Below the pieces are notes generated by a model that made no database searches, was not told where the DNA came from, and worked only from the letters and a program-made list of their open reading frames with translations. A DNA stretch of 64,000 nt from Eumeta japonica (taxonomy: Eukaryota; Arthropoda; Insecta; Lepidoptera; Psychidae): the NCBI GenBank assembly GCA_005406025.1, contig BGZK01000075.1:372001-436000 (forward strand), in the 5' to 3' direction. Position numbers and translations under genes: made by a program. Shown here piece after piece: positions 22,501-33,189 of this stretch (position 1 is its first letter; each line of letters opens with the position of its first letter).

Positions 22501-24465
22501 TGGTTGTGAATGAATGGGCATACATTTTATTGTTCAATTGCATTATGAGGCATTTTTAATTGTGAATAAAACAATAAACATTTTTTTTCCTTACCCCTGA
22601 TAGTTGTGAAATGCTTTTTTAATAGATTTAATTGCAATACTTAAAATAAAATCATCGGATTGGAATTTTTAAAGGTATTTATTTTGGACGACTTATTCTA
22701 ATGACAGCTGATAACTACATGATCTTACCATCTTTGTAACCTGCCTAACAGTCACAGAAAGGATTCTAATACGTATTTAGCTACTTTTCTTTATTGGTGC
22801 ATTAAATTTTTAAACCTGAAGGGCAAAAATTAAATCTCACTGCCGAACCCATCTTTCGTAAGTTTATATGTCAGACGTCTTTATCTCATAAACAACGAGG
22901 AAAGGTCGTTTACTTTTCACATAAATCTTCTGCTTTGGCATGAATACTGGCAAATAATGAAAATGCCAAAAGTTATTCAAAACAAAACAAAAGATGTGTG
23001 CCCCGATTTAATGCACATTTCGAAAATAGCCTATTAGGTGGCGTTACAATGACTTGTAAGTAGTTAGTTATCTCAATATAATATCTGCGAATTATTTTAT
23101 TTAGTATATTGCTGGAAATATATTGAATTATTACTTGCTTTAAAGAGCCGTAAATTGTTAAGATATGGTTTCCATAACTTGTTGATACTACTAAGACGAC
23201 TTTATTTGATCTCCATATTCATGTCTGATAAACCAATTTATAACTAAAATGATTAAAACCTTAATTAATTAGGTAGTCTTATGGTTTCAAGTGTATTGTC
23301 AATTTTAGTGTCATAAGTTGGTAGGATGTCCTCAGCAGCTCTACAACGTATCGTCTTATCTATCCCTACTTGATTTAGCGCCCTCAACTCGTCCAATACG
23401 TGTTTATATAGTCTGTTATCTCTGAAACCGTTTTGATGTTTGACGGCATTTTTATAATACCAAAATCGATGGACATTTATCTATGATATGTGAATAACTG
23501 CTGCGACACTTGCTTATAAATACATAAATAAAAGTTCTGTATTGGGTTGCTTAGCAATAGTTATGTCGGTAATAATTAGTTGGTAATAAGTTGGTTAAAA
23601 TCGAACACATTGATATTCATCAATTAAATGTTTAGTTTTCTGAAGAATCTTACACATCATCGTGGAGAGCTGATGAATATAATCACGGTTTTACAAAAAG
23701 ATTAAGGTACCTTGACTTATTATTGACTGATTTTTGAATTGGGTTCACTTCCCTTTTATATTTATGTTTAGAATCTCATCTGATGTGAAGTAACCTAAGC
23801 AGTGGGTAGTGCAGGCAGATGTTTTTTTTTAATAAAAGGTTACGAGCTAAGGCTGCTGCGGAAATACAACGCCTTGCCTATCTTAATCGGCATCTGCGCA
23901 TTAAAACATCAGTCATCTATTTTTAAAAGGATAAAAAAAAGGAATTTCAAACCATCATGTACACGTGTCACTGAATGTAATTTTTGCGTAATAGGTTTTA
24001 CGAATTGTTTCTCTGAACAAAACTTCATTTCTAACCCGTTCTTTACGAAGATCCCACAGCAAAAAATTATATTAAACAGGAGCGATTCACTGGTTATCGC
24101 ATTTTTTTGATGATGAATTCGGTTTTGACAATACCTTTCCTGACGCTTTTCCGATCAGAAAAAGAATATCCACATTTTTTTTAATTTTAAATAAGTGGTC
24201 TTCTATGTCACATATCAGACAGATGACAGGTAAATCTAATGAAGGATTTCATCTCATCGTGTCAGAAGATGCTGGGCTGTTATCATGCTTTTACCAACTT
24301 GAATTATCAACTTTTGAGGCAAATTCAATTCAGTGTCTTAGTACACACTGAAGTTCATTTTTAGTTGTAACAATCTGAAATAAAGAGGGTAAGTATGCCT
24401 CGGTTAGTGAGGCCAAAAAAACCTGTAGCAACAATGAATTATTCAATGTATTAAAATATAACTGT
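22501..24465. other. A+T-rich stretch without a gene
   Basis: A 102-codon plus frame at 23802-24110 has no domain I recognise and is interrupted by A-runs; I do not call it a gene. No repeats identified. Confidence 0.35.
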
Positions 24466-24469
24466 TTTA

Positions 24470-24745
24470 GGGCAGTACTAGCTCAGTGATTAAAGGCGTT
24501 ACCTTTGAATCAGGAGGTACTATAGTTTCGATGCTGACTACAAGTTATTCGAACTATGACTTTTACCTTGAGCTAAATTATAGCAAACGATTTGTGCCTC
24601 GGAGAACACGATACTCTGCCCGGCCCGGACGCTTTTATCGCATTGATGATAACGGTCGTTAATAACCCTTCAACCAGCATCAGGTCAGCCTGAAGCGCCT
24701 AAGGTGTACGCCCTCAATCCGATATAAAAAGATTGTGACAACAAA
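24470..24745 (+). mobile_element. tRNA-derived SINE (plus strand)
   Basis: A-box-like ACTAGCTCAGTGATTAAAGG lies at 24478-24497. A degraded B box, ATAGTTTCGATGC, lies at about 24522. The core follows, CTCGGAGAACACGATACTCT at 24599-24618, then TTTTATCGCATTGATGATAA and CGGTCGTTAATAACCC. This is the clearest single-copy version of the core that is amplified at 2.03 kb. Confidence 0.65.
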
Positions 24746-26215
24746 CTTACAAACATCTGACATTAAGTAGAAAATATTCTAAGTTATTGTTGAAAATAAG
24801 TATGTATTTCAAAAATTATGCTAATATGATAGATTTCCACAGTTGTTTATTTTAACGCTATACTATTTATAAGCAGCAAAAAAAAAATGCAATCGGGAGA
24901 TTTTTCACTGCCCGAAGTGACATTACAAATGCGCATACATCGATAGCACACCTACTTACCACATAAACGAGTCGGCAATCAAAACGGCGAACGTCCTTCA
25001 TCGGCGGAGCACGTTCGCGGTATTGAAGAGGTTATCGTGAGGTGTGCATTAGGCAGGTTGACACGGGCAGTCCAGCGGAGAGGTGTTGTATTAGCGCGTT
25101 TAATTTATTGGGAGCGATAGCGCGACGGACGCCGGCCACCCGCGCCCGCCGCCCATTCACGCCGGCCGAAGGGGACGCGAGGGAAAACGGAACACCTTAT
25201 CGATATAAATATTGGTACTTATTACTATTATGGCAAACTCACGTCTATTTTCCAGAAGGGTAAGCAGAGACCATAGATTTCCACAAGGTACTTTTTATGC
25301 ATATCTATCTCGATTCATTGATATCCATCATTTGTTTTATGCAAGTTCATCCAATTTAGAGTGCTTAAAATTTGACCTTCTTTTAATACACCACCGATTT
25401 GGTTTGTATTAGATTTTTTTAGGAAAACCCTTGCCAGTCAAATAAATGTAACTAGATACAAATGTATAAATAATAATAAATGTATGTGGATACATCTCCA
25501 ATTTATTATTATTGATATATTTCTAAATTAGTGTATAGATAACATTAAAAAATAGAGAGCTACATTTAAATGTCGTAGATAAAGTTCGTTTCGATGTAAT
25601 ATAGGTAAGTTGCAATAACGTATTTTTGTCACCTAAATAAGTAGTTTATGTTAATATGATATGATAATATGTAAAATACAAGACTATATCAATTGGTAAA
25701 CTTTAAAAGCATGTAATATGGTCAAAGTTAATTTTATAGCCTCATTTAAAAAAAAATAGAAACTTTTTTTTTTATCCGATAGGCTGTATGTTGAGTTGTG
25801 CCTGTAGGTAAACAGAACAAATTATGAAATTAATGTACATTAACATGCTTAAAAAAACGCGGCATAACAATAATACATGTATGTATCATCTCGCATTATA
25901 TATTCAAAAGTTGATTTGGCATTCTATTTGAGAAATTTATTTTGAATACTGTATATCAAATATGAAATTCAAAACGTTCCTAATATTGTAAGGGGTGGTA
26001 AAAACTAAAATATGACAGTGAACAGTAGAATAATATTAAAAACAAAATGTACGTAAAGGCATACTAATAAAAAAATAAAGTTATAAAATGATTCACACCG
26101 CATTACGTCCATTCAGCCTGCATCGCCTCTACATTTTTTATTAACACCGCTTCTCCGATAAGGCAGGATACAGAATATATATTTATTTGTCCAATCATCA
26201 AAAATAAGGGTTCTC
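24746..26215. other. Intergenic stretch with a G+C island at 24960-25200
   Basis: The island has GACGGACGCCGGCCACCCGC and similar runs. A donor-like AAGG|GTAAGC follows at 25260, so a 5' exon is possible but unsupported. The remainder is A+T-rich with AATAAT runs near 25460-25515. No gene called. Confidence 0.3.
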
Positions 26216-26345
26216 GAGTTACCCGGGATGAGTCGGGGACGTGATTTGTTGCGATAATCTACACGAATAAATTATGCGGATCCATTCACGCCGTGGGCTT
26301 TCAGAGGGCGAGCTTTTGGACCCCGAGTTTACGACTTTTTTATTG
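26216..26345. other. G+C-rich patch with Hox-like sites
   Basis: Contains GAGTTTACGACTTTTTTATTG at about 26325-26345, with TTTACGA and TTTATTG, both close to posterior Hox/Caudal sites. Inferred regulatory DNA. Confidence 0.25.
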
Positions 26346-26869
26346 CCCCAAATATGATAATGATGCTAATACTAAATATTCTTGTTAAGTGATTCCGGTC
26401 CGTTTACAGTAATCAGATACGAGAGCCGTGCGTGAATTGTATTTATTATGGACACGCTTAAGAGTTTTATGTGAAATTGGTGGTAGATATTTGTTTAACT
26501 TGTTATTGGATTGTAATTGAAAATGAAAAGGTGTACATTTCGAAAAAAATAAGAATTATAAACTGTGGTTTTCCAAATTCCAACAGAAACATAATTGTAT
26601 AACAAAAATATTTGACGACACAACACTACCTTGAACATTCCATTTGTGGCGTTTTCGTGTTTTTCACATGACGTTTGCGATTGAAAAAACAACTGTTTTT
26701 ACATATCAGAAATGAAATTATAGGTACAAGACCAATACATATACGATTCACTTATATGACAGGGCCATATCTCTCGAGGGTCATCGTCCCTTATCCTAAA
26801 CGAATTTTTTTTAATTTGACGACTTTTAACTTTCTCTATTAGAATTTACACATTCACGTTCTCGTATTC

Positions 26870-27165
26870 GTCACCTCGCACAAGGGCCGTAAAAGGCGCA
26901 CGGCGGCGCCCGTTTACGGCCGGCCCAGCCCGTATTTCACGCGTAGCACTTTTTAGCACCCGAACGGCTTCCGCGATCGTGGCGGGCGAGGAGGCGCGAC
27001 CACTTTTATGGGGCCGACGGTGACGCCGTAAAACCGGCGCGTTGGGCGTCGACGGCGCTTCGTCTTCGCTGCGACGGCGACGGAGCTTATTAAAACTTAT
27101 CGGACGGCTGTCGCCGGCGTTGAGTTCGGAACGGGTCGACTCGCGTCCGATATGCTGGTATTGTA
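26870..27165. promoter_or_regulatory. G+C-rich island with four TTTAYGG sites
   Basis: The island is CpG-rich. Four matches to TTTAYGG on either strand lie at 26887-26893, 26913-26919, 27005-27011 and 27026-27032. TTTATGG/TTTACGG is the known type of core bound by Caudal and Abdominal-B class proteins. No coding frame is convincing. I infer a cis-regulatory module, perhaps conserved. Confidence 0.35.
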
Positions 27166-27436
27166 TTTGGACGGTGTTTTAGTATCTGAAGTTTTTGTCG
27201 GAGGCTGGCTGTACTTTAAGTATATTTCCGATTAGGGTAAATACGTGACGTGCATTTACAGTAGGACACGTGATCTATCGTATTTGGTTAAATAAAACGA
27301 AATACTTTTACTTTCATGCGAAAAGGAATGTATTTTCCGCCAGATATTTTAATACTAAGAACATTTAGACTTATCTAAAAATTAAAGAAGGTATTATTTT
27401 CACGGGGATTTTCGAAAATCGAGCATTCATCAGGTA

Positions 27437-27842
27437 CTCTCTAAAACTGAATAAGTGGAAAACCACTAATTAATAGTCAATAGCTACTATTTTAAGATGT
27501 CCAAAGTATACGACCAGCAATAAGTGGTTATCCACTCTTTCAATTAGTAGAAATGATTACAAATTAAAATTGTAGATTTTCTACTAATTAAAAAGTATAA
27601 TTCTACTATTATAAAAGTGATTATTTTACTAATTGTCAAGTGACTACTAATTCAGAACTACTAATTCAGTAGTGAAGTTGGGTCATATTACTTTTTCATT
27701 AGTGAAAAATTACTAATTGAAAAGTAACGCCTACAAACTTAGTAAATCTGTAGTAGATTCAACTAAAAATTACTAATTTTGATGTAGTTTCTACTATTAC
27801 TACTTCAATTAGTAAAAATTCTACTAATTCAGTTTTAGAGAG
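27437..27842. mobile_element. TA-flanked MITE with inverted ends
   Basis: A 406-bp element bounded by TA at 27435-27436 and 27843-27844. The ends are inverted repeats starting CTCTCTAAAACTGAAT, 16 bp exact, then continuing with mismatches. The inside is filled with TACTAATT/AATTAGTA motifs on both strands. There is no coding capacity. The TA target and layout fit a Tc1/mariner-type MITE. Confidence 0.8.
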
Positions 27843-28119
27843 TATTGATGTTTTTGAGGCTCCATGAATGAAAAGGCTTTTAAAGTGTAGATTTTCCGTC
27901 AGGAGTATACCTAGATCTTTTGAAATTTTAGAAAGCTCTTGATATAGATAGTTATAGATCTAGGTTGCTATATTAATAATTCCGTGAAGAGTTACGGTAG
28001 ACTCGATCGAAATCTATTCCCAATTATAAAACGTAAGAAAACAATTATTTCGAGTTAATAATTTGTTTACGCTATTTCATTTCTAAGTTTATAGTCTTAT
28101 TGCTTATAAAATAGTGAAC

Positions 28120-28560
28120 AGACTTTGACAGCAGGGGCGGACCGAGTGTGAAAAGCGCCACGCCAGACTTGTATTAAGCATTTACGAAATTATGTATTCT
28201 GACTGTAAACCAATTTTCATTATGATCAGTGAAATCTTTTTAACTTATAAAAGAAGATACTGACAGACAAACAGATAAACAGACTGACAGACAAACAAAC
28301 AGCAGCCTCTCATTAGCGCATTCATATGTTCTTACTGTATACCAAATTTCATCACAATCAGTTATACCATCCTAAAGTTATACAAAAGTATACAGACAGA
28401 CAGATTGACAGTAGTCTATCATGTGTACCATCACATGTTCTTGTAGTATATCAATTTTTACCCGCGAACGTTAAAGACGTGCTTGAGTTATAAAAGGACA
28501 GACAGACAAACATACAGACTTAAATTTTAAAAAGATAGAATTGGGGTGAGTTAGTCAAAA
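28120..28560 (+). repeat. Retroposon tail with three CAGACAGA units
   Basis: Three units of about 110-130 bp begin near 28210, 28342 and 28450 with a 'CCAAATTTCATCACAATCAG' type phrase and end in CAGACAGACAAACA runs. This is a familiar 3' region of insect non-LTR elements. Non-coding. Confidence 0.5.
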
Positions 28561-28679
28561 ATAAATATTAATCACGAAATATTACAAAAAAGAAATAATA
28601 TACAGACAGATTTATATATGGATTTATAAAGATTGATATAATACTACAAATTTATATAGTAGTATAGATAAAAGGAGAA

Positions 28680-29350
28680 TCTGACTAACTGATGTATTAG
28701 CTCACACCCGAAACTATTGAAGCTAGGAACATAAAAATTTGCACACGATTTTTTTCTATGATCTAACCGAGTACCGAGAAAGACTTAGAAATACAACACC
28801 TGGAGGTTTAAGGATAATATACTGTTAAAGAGGAGAATGCTCTGTTGTATAGAAAATCGAAACCGTTGAAGATATACATGTTAAATTTAACAGTTTAGTT
28901 ACTTATAGGAATTAAGAAAAATGATACATTGTTGTTATTTAAGATCATCCCTGAAGGGTATTAAATCAGGGATGGAATGTTGTATGGAAAATCAAAGTAA
29001 GACCAAAATTTATATTTTAGCCGCTTATTACAAATAAAAAATAAAGATATGTATTATTTTTTGAAAAATAACTCTAAGAACGTAAAATAAGCGATGGAAT
29101 ATTATATGAACTATGAAAATCGTAACCGCTGGATCTAGTGATGACAGTATTTTTATTTTTGTTACTCATTGATACTCCTATATAAATCTGCAGTGTGTCT
29201 GCACTTAACATTTTTTGTATAATCTTTAGAAATTTCGTCTGTTTGTCTGCATGTTCATCATAACTTAAGAACGATTAGTCCGATGGAGTTGCACAAACGA
29301 TACACTATATATTATTTCAATAAAGTGTCTGTCTGTATATTTAACCAGTC
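28680..29350 (+). repeat. Degenerate retroposon-type repeat units
   Basis: Starts with TATTAGCTCACACCCGAAAC, then has three weak units carrying 'TGTTGTATGGAAAATC' near 28840, 28980 and 29100. It ends with a CTGTCTGTCTG-like phrase near 29240-29335. Probably the remains of one or two retroposons; borders approximate. Confidence 0.35.
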
Positions 29351-29990
29351 TTAATCTCTGAAACAGTTGAATAGATTTTAATTAAATTATGAATAGAAGT
29401 AAATTAAGAAATAAGATGCTTTTTATTTGTATATGAAACTGTTGATATAATTATTTTGTAAAATTGTTTTATAAATATTTATTCCTTGACGTATCTAATA
29501 TACATTTATATATGTATATCATTTATAATTTTTCACTTGGACTGTATTAACTTTTGTAATTAAAAAGCGGCTTTAATGATCTTAATGTTTGGTATGCATT
29601 TTACACAATTACAGTCTATAATATCTTGTCGATAAAATATCTGTTCTAGCTAACCTTCATTAAGAATTAATGGAGCGCTATCTTCTATGAGTGTGTATTC
29701 CGTCCGTTTTTGTATATGTCTAAATCATTCATTCGGTTACCAAGAAACTGGAGATATGTTGTAAGTGCGGATGGGAAAATTTCTGAAAATAAAACTAGCA
29801 TTCGTATTTGGCGTTTTTAAGTATTTCTATTACTGATCCAACCTACAGATCCCATTACAAAAATTCGTTCGCTATTAAGAAGTTCCTTTAGTAAAATAGA
29901 CCATTAATATTTTCTATTGACTTATCTTCACCTTCGAATTTATTTCTTATAGAATGGCTACGCAATCGCTGGTAAATATGGCTTAAATTT
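29351..29990. other. A+T-rich stretch without a gene
   Basis: Nothing supported. Confidence 0.35.
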
Positions 29991-29994
29991 TATT

Positions 29995-30310
29995 TTGATA
30001 CTAGCATTTGCTACGTTTTTGTCCAAATCAGAACCGGGACCGATAGCAGAATTGTAATCGCACATAAGACGGGAAGCAGTATTCAAAGTCGAGATTAAGA
30101 TCGAAATCGAAAACGAGACCAAGGTCGTAATTGAGGTTGGGACCAAAATTAGAATCAAGAGCATGAACGGAATGAGAATGAGGAGCAGTTCCGAGATCAA
30201 AATTAAAAGTGGGACCGGAATCGAGAGTAGAATTAGATGGTGACTGGGGTTGGAATCAAAAACGACACCGCAATCAATCGCGGACTCTATTCCGAGAATG
30301 AAACAACTTG
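29995..30310 (+). repeat. Hexamer satellite, purine strand (copy 4)
   Basis: About 310 bases of units such as GAGATT, AAGATC, GAAATC, GAAAAC, GAGACC, GGGACC, GGAATC. Four purines followed by two pyrimidines dominate, and many units differ only by transitions. The minus frame 29958-30200 is a by-product. Confidence 0.75.
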
Positions 30311-30606
30311 ATGTTTAAAACAGGATTGGTACTTGTATAATGGAGTTAGTTATAATACTCTCAAATTTACAGTGTCATTACGATATGTAAATTTTGCCGC
30401 TTTCTGAGATCGAAAATTGCGGAAAATCTTGAAGTCGTCGTACTGAATCACCCCTATTCAATATTTTTTCTAGTTTTTCGAACATAATATTGGGCTGGGA
30501 AAGAAGTTTTTTCATATTTCATATACAAATTCAATATATTTTTTTATAAAATTTTATTTACATTTAATTCTAATGTGTATATGCCATTTTGTTCAACAAC
30601 TTATTG

Positions 30607-30660
30607 CCATTTTATAGGTAACAACACAATCCCATTACTGTGTTGTTACCTATAAAATGG
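30607..30660. repeat. Perfect 22-bp hairpin inside mariner copy E
   Basis: Arms 30607-30628 and 30639-30660 are exact reverse complements (CCATTTTATAGGTAACAACA and onward) around a 10-base loop. In the sister copy at 60.54-60.60 kb only one arm has a counterpart; the other position holds unrelated element sequence. Confidence 0.92.
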
Positions 30661-31045
30661 TACCTATAAAATAAAGCGACAAGTAATTTTGACAGTCCTC
30701 TCTTGAAGGTAACATTACTTACAGAATTCTCAAGAGACCGAAGTAAATAATCAGAGCTATACGGTGGATGCATTAACACTTCCCAACCAAATTCTTTCAA
30801 TATTTGCTGAATGGCTAAATATGTGTGTGGTCTGGCATAATCATTGTGAAAACCCGCATTCTTTCTGTTGATCAATTCCGACCGTTTTCCTTTATTTCTT
30901 ATTTGAGTCTCATCAGCTGTTGGTTGTAGAAATTCGAATTGATGCCTTTGTTCTGTGGCAAAAGCTCATAATGAATAATGCCCTTCCAATCCCAAATCCA
31001 AAAAGCAAGCATCAACTTATTGCGATTTAATCCAAGTTTCGCAAT
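30612..31045 (-). pseudogene. Mariner transposase C-terminal pseudogene (copy E)
   Basis: On the minus strand, MINRKNAGFHNDYARPHTYL from 30875 keeps the second catalytic Asp in FHND. AIQQILKEFGWEVLMHPPYS follows. The usual SPDLAPSDYHLF stretch is shortened to SSDYLLRS by an in-frame deletion. The C-terminus then runs into a secondary inverted segment and stops. The first catalytic block is absent because of 5' truncation. Confidence 0.85.
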
Positions 31046-31050
31046 AGAGT

Positions 31051-31776
31051 TTACTTATGTGTAATTTCTAAATTAATGCTAACATGTGAAATATTTTACT
31101 TTAGTAATCATCCTGCAAGTGCAGGAGACGAATTGAGAGATTTGAAGGTAGAAATTAGAATATCCGTAAAAAATGTTTGAAAGATTTCGACACTTCTGTC
31201 TTTTTTTTTTAAATCTTGTTATTTATTTTAAGTTGAAAGTATAAATTGCAACTATTGATTTTAGCGATTTCGCTATTTGTGACACTCCAAGTTGTTTTCA
31301 TAAAGTTTTTGGTGTTATTTATTTTACTATTAATATAATTTGTTTTAACCGCGAAACAATCACGTTTAAAGGTTTTGAGTATTTTGTAACATATTCAGCC
31401 AATCTTTTACTTTTATTATGTTCTTTCGTCATAAAGGTCATACAATATTTTTCTTCTTTTGTGTATTCCCACTGTTGCCCAATCACTGAACGATGTTGAC
31501 TTATTTACTTTGATAACTCTTGTTTTAACAATATTGTATTCCTCTTTTATTGCATGAATTACTGAGTTGTATAACTCACTGTAATCGTCACAACATTATA
31601 ATTTCGGAATTCTCTGCATAATGTATTTTTACCAACCGTTTTTCGTTCATTGGAATGCACTTTATAACGTTTTTTAGATTTGTTTAATCAATCGTTAAAA
31701 ATATGCGAATTGGCTACAGCAGTCTGAATTAAAATTATTGATTATGTAGGTAAGGTAAGATAAAGTAAATAGAACA
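31051..31776. other. A+T-rich stretch without a gene
   Basis: Nothing supported. Confidence 0.35.
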
Positions 31777-32107
31777 TGATATTTAGAATTCGTTAAAGGT
31801 TAAAAGTAACGGCGATTTCAGTGCCGCCACGTAAGCCCGAATTTCGATTTTCTTCACAGTCGCCTCGGAGTATGGATTCTTGCGGTGTGTAGGCAAAATT
31901 ATGGACAGCGTTTCGATGTTCAGACTTATTTAGTGCAGCACGAGCTTCGCAAGTGACGGCCGGAGTACAATTGCAATGGATGCACCAATTCCGCTGCAAT
32001 TTATAGATGGCGTATCCGTCTGCACGTATGAGCTCCATACATTATAATCGAAGGGGCGTGGCCATGCACATATTACACGCATGAGCGTTCGTTCGCGATC
32101 TTCCACA
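31777..32107 (-). mobile_element. Probable 3' LTR of a retrotransposon (minus strand)
   Basis: On the minus strand it starts TGTGGAAGATCGCG at 32107, directly after a purine run (CGCAAAAAAAAAGGG) that could be the polypurine tract. It contains a TATA-like CATCTATAAATTGC near 32010, then a possible AATAAG poly(A) signal. A plausible TG...CA end lies at 31777. No second LTR is present. The 81-codon frame 31793-32038 would then be LTR sequence, not a gene. The left border is uncertain. Confidence 0.4.
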
Positions 32108-32377
32108 CCCTTTTTTTTTGCGGGTGCAGGTGCGGAACGAAGGACTTATTGGTTGCCTCATGCCCGGACGTCTTCTCGTCGGGGATACGACCCCGACGGT
32201 CCAGTTCGATCGCGCATCTTCCACATCCCTTTTCTTGCGGGTGCAGGTGCAGGATGGAAGACTTATGTTGCCTCATGCCCGGGCGGCTTCTCGTCGAGAA
32301 TACGACCCCGACGGTCCAGTGGTGATGGCCCCATTTCAGGGGTCCAAACTTGAAGATTTTCTCAAGACAGCTGGAGA

Positions 32378-32518
32378 TCAAGAGGAGTTGTCAGTGGGTA
32401 CCTTGACATCGTCCTCGACCGTCACGGCTGTCTCTGAGAGAGATGGTGAAGTGGTGGGTCGCTGCTCCGTCCAGACTGAAGAAACTCGACGATGGACAAT
32501 CTCGACAGTACGGAAAAA
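32378..32518 (-). pseudogene. Retrotransposon C-terminal tail, copy 2
   Basis: On the minus strand the frame gives FFRTVEIVHRRVSSV, later RPTTSPSLSETAVTVEDD, and ends VPTDNSS with a TGA at 32380-32378. The other copy ends at the same residues and stop. Thirty-four of 46 residues match, and several differences are conservative (Ser/Thr, Ile/Val, Gln/Arg), which suggests selection on this frame before the relic decayed. Confidence 0.45.
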
Positions 32519-32733
32519 TACGACGATCTCCGACGACCGACGGACGGTCCAGTTTGTTTGCTCGTTCGCGGATCCTCCACACTCCTTTTCTTGCGGGTGC
32601 AGGTGCGGGACGGAAGACTTATGTTGCCTCATGCCCGGGCGCCTTCTCGTCGGGAATACGACCCCGACGGTCCAGTGGTGATGGCCCCATTTCAGGGGTC
32701 CAAACTTGAAGATTTTCCCGAGACAGCCGGAGA

Positions 32734-32874
32734 TCAAGAGGAGTTGTCAGTGGGTACATCGACATCGTCCTCGACCGACACGGCCGTCTCCGGAAGTGAT
32801 GGTGAAGTGGTGGGAAGCCGCTCCGTCTGAACCGGAGAAACTTGACGATGAAGAACCTCGATGCTACGGAAAAA
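32734..32874 (-). pseudogene. Retrotransposon C-terminal tail, copy 1
   Basis: On the minus strand it reads FFRSIEVLHRQVSPV, then PTTSPSLPETAVSVEDD, and ends VPTDNSS with TGA at 32736-32734. The frame is open upstream to about 32937. It lies between a minus-strand frame at 32925-33176 and the G+C-rich tandem block, as expected for the end of a pol gene. I cannot identify the family. Confidence 0.45.
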
Positions 32875-32924
32875 CGTTTTCACGTATACTGTAAGATCCC
32901 AGATCCCATTATTTGAGGGCGTCT

Positions 32925-33176
32925 TTACTCGTTTTCATGCTCCAGAACAGATCCATCGTTGACTACGATTTCGATTGGGCTCGTTTCAAGTCTTTCAACA
33001 TCTTGGGCCACCACGTAGCTGGCATTCTGCTCTTGGGTTTTCTTCGTTTGGTGTCGGGAAGGGCCAACGATATTTCTAAACGCATTAACTTCCTTCTTTC
33101 CGTTTGCTATAATATCCTGTTTTATATGCAGACAGTAATCTTTACACATAAAAGAGATTTTGGATTTTACATTCAT
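32925..33176 (-). pseudogene. Possible upstream part of the same retrotransposon frame
   Basis: The minus frame is 83 codons. Its C-terminal part is hydrophilic and looks coding (HQTKKTQEQNASYVV, then VERLETSPIEIVV), while the start is A+T-rich and unconvincing. The frame ends at 32925, and the tail frame continues one frame away, so a frameshift is likely. No catalytic motif is seen. Confidence 0.3.
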
Positions 33177-33189
33177 AACGTTAAATAGA

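Larger units (their letters stand above)
30490..31050 (-). mobile_element. 5'-truncated mariner (family 2, copy E, minus strand)
   Basis: The 3' terminus on the plus strand reads GGGCTGGGAAAGAAGTTTTT from about 30492, matching the reverse complement of the end of the 59.6-kb copy. The body covers only the C-terminal half of the transposase; the 5' break is near 31050. It carries an extra inverted segment at 30607-30660. Confidence 0.82.
32097..32880 (-). repeat. Tandem G+C-rich block, period 356 bp
   Basis: A module with CCTTTTCTTGCGGGTGCAGG and GACCCCGACGGTCCAG occurs near 32100, 32215 and 32571. The two larger units are offset by 356 bp and include a 141-bp coding tail. A hairpin, CGTCGGGG-ATACGA-CCCCGACG, occurs in the first module and is degraded in the others. 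Long plus-strand frames, such as 187 codons from 32118, arise from the high G+C content. Confidence 0.75.

Noticed and set aside
23802..24110. 102-codon plus frame as a gene
   Set aside because: No domain, A-runs inside and no splice context; frames of this length are expected by chance.
32118..32681. 187-codon plus-strand frame, the longest in the window
   Set aside because: It crosses a 356-bp tandem repeat whose second unit does not keep the frame; the minus-strand tail is the better supported reading.
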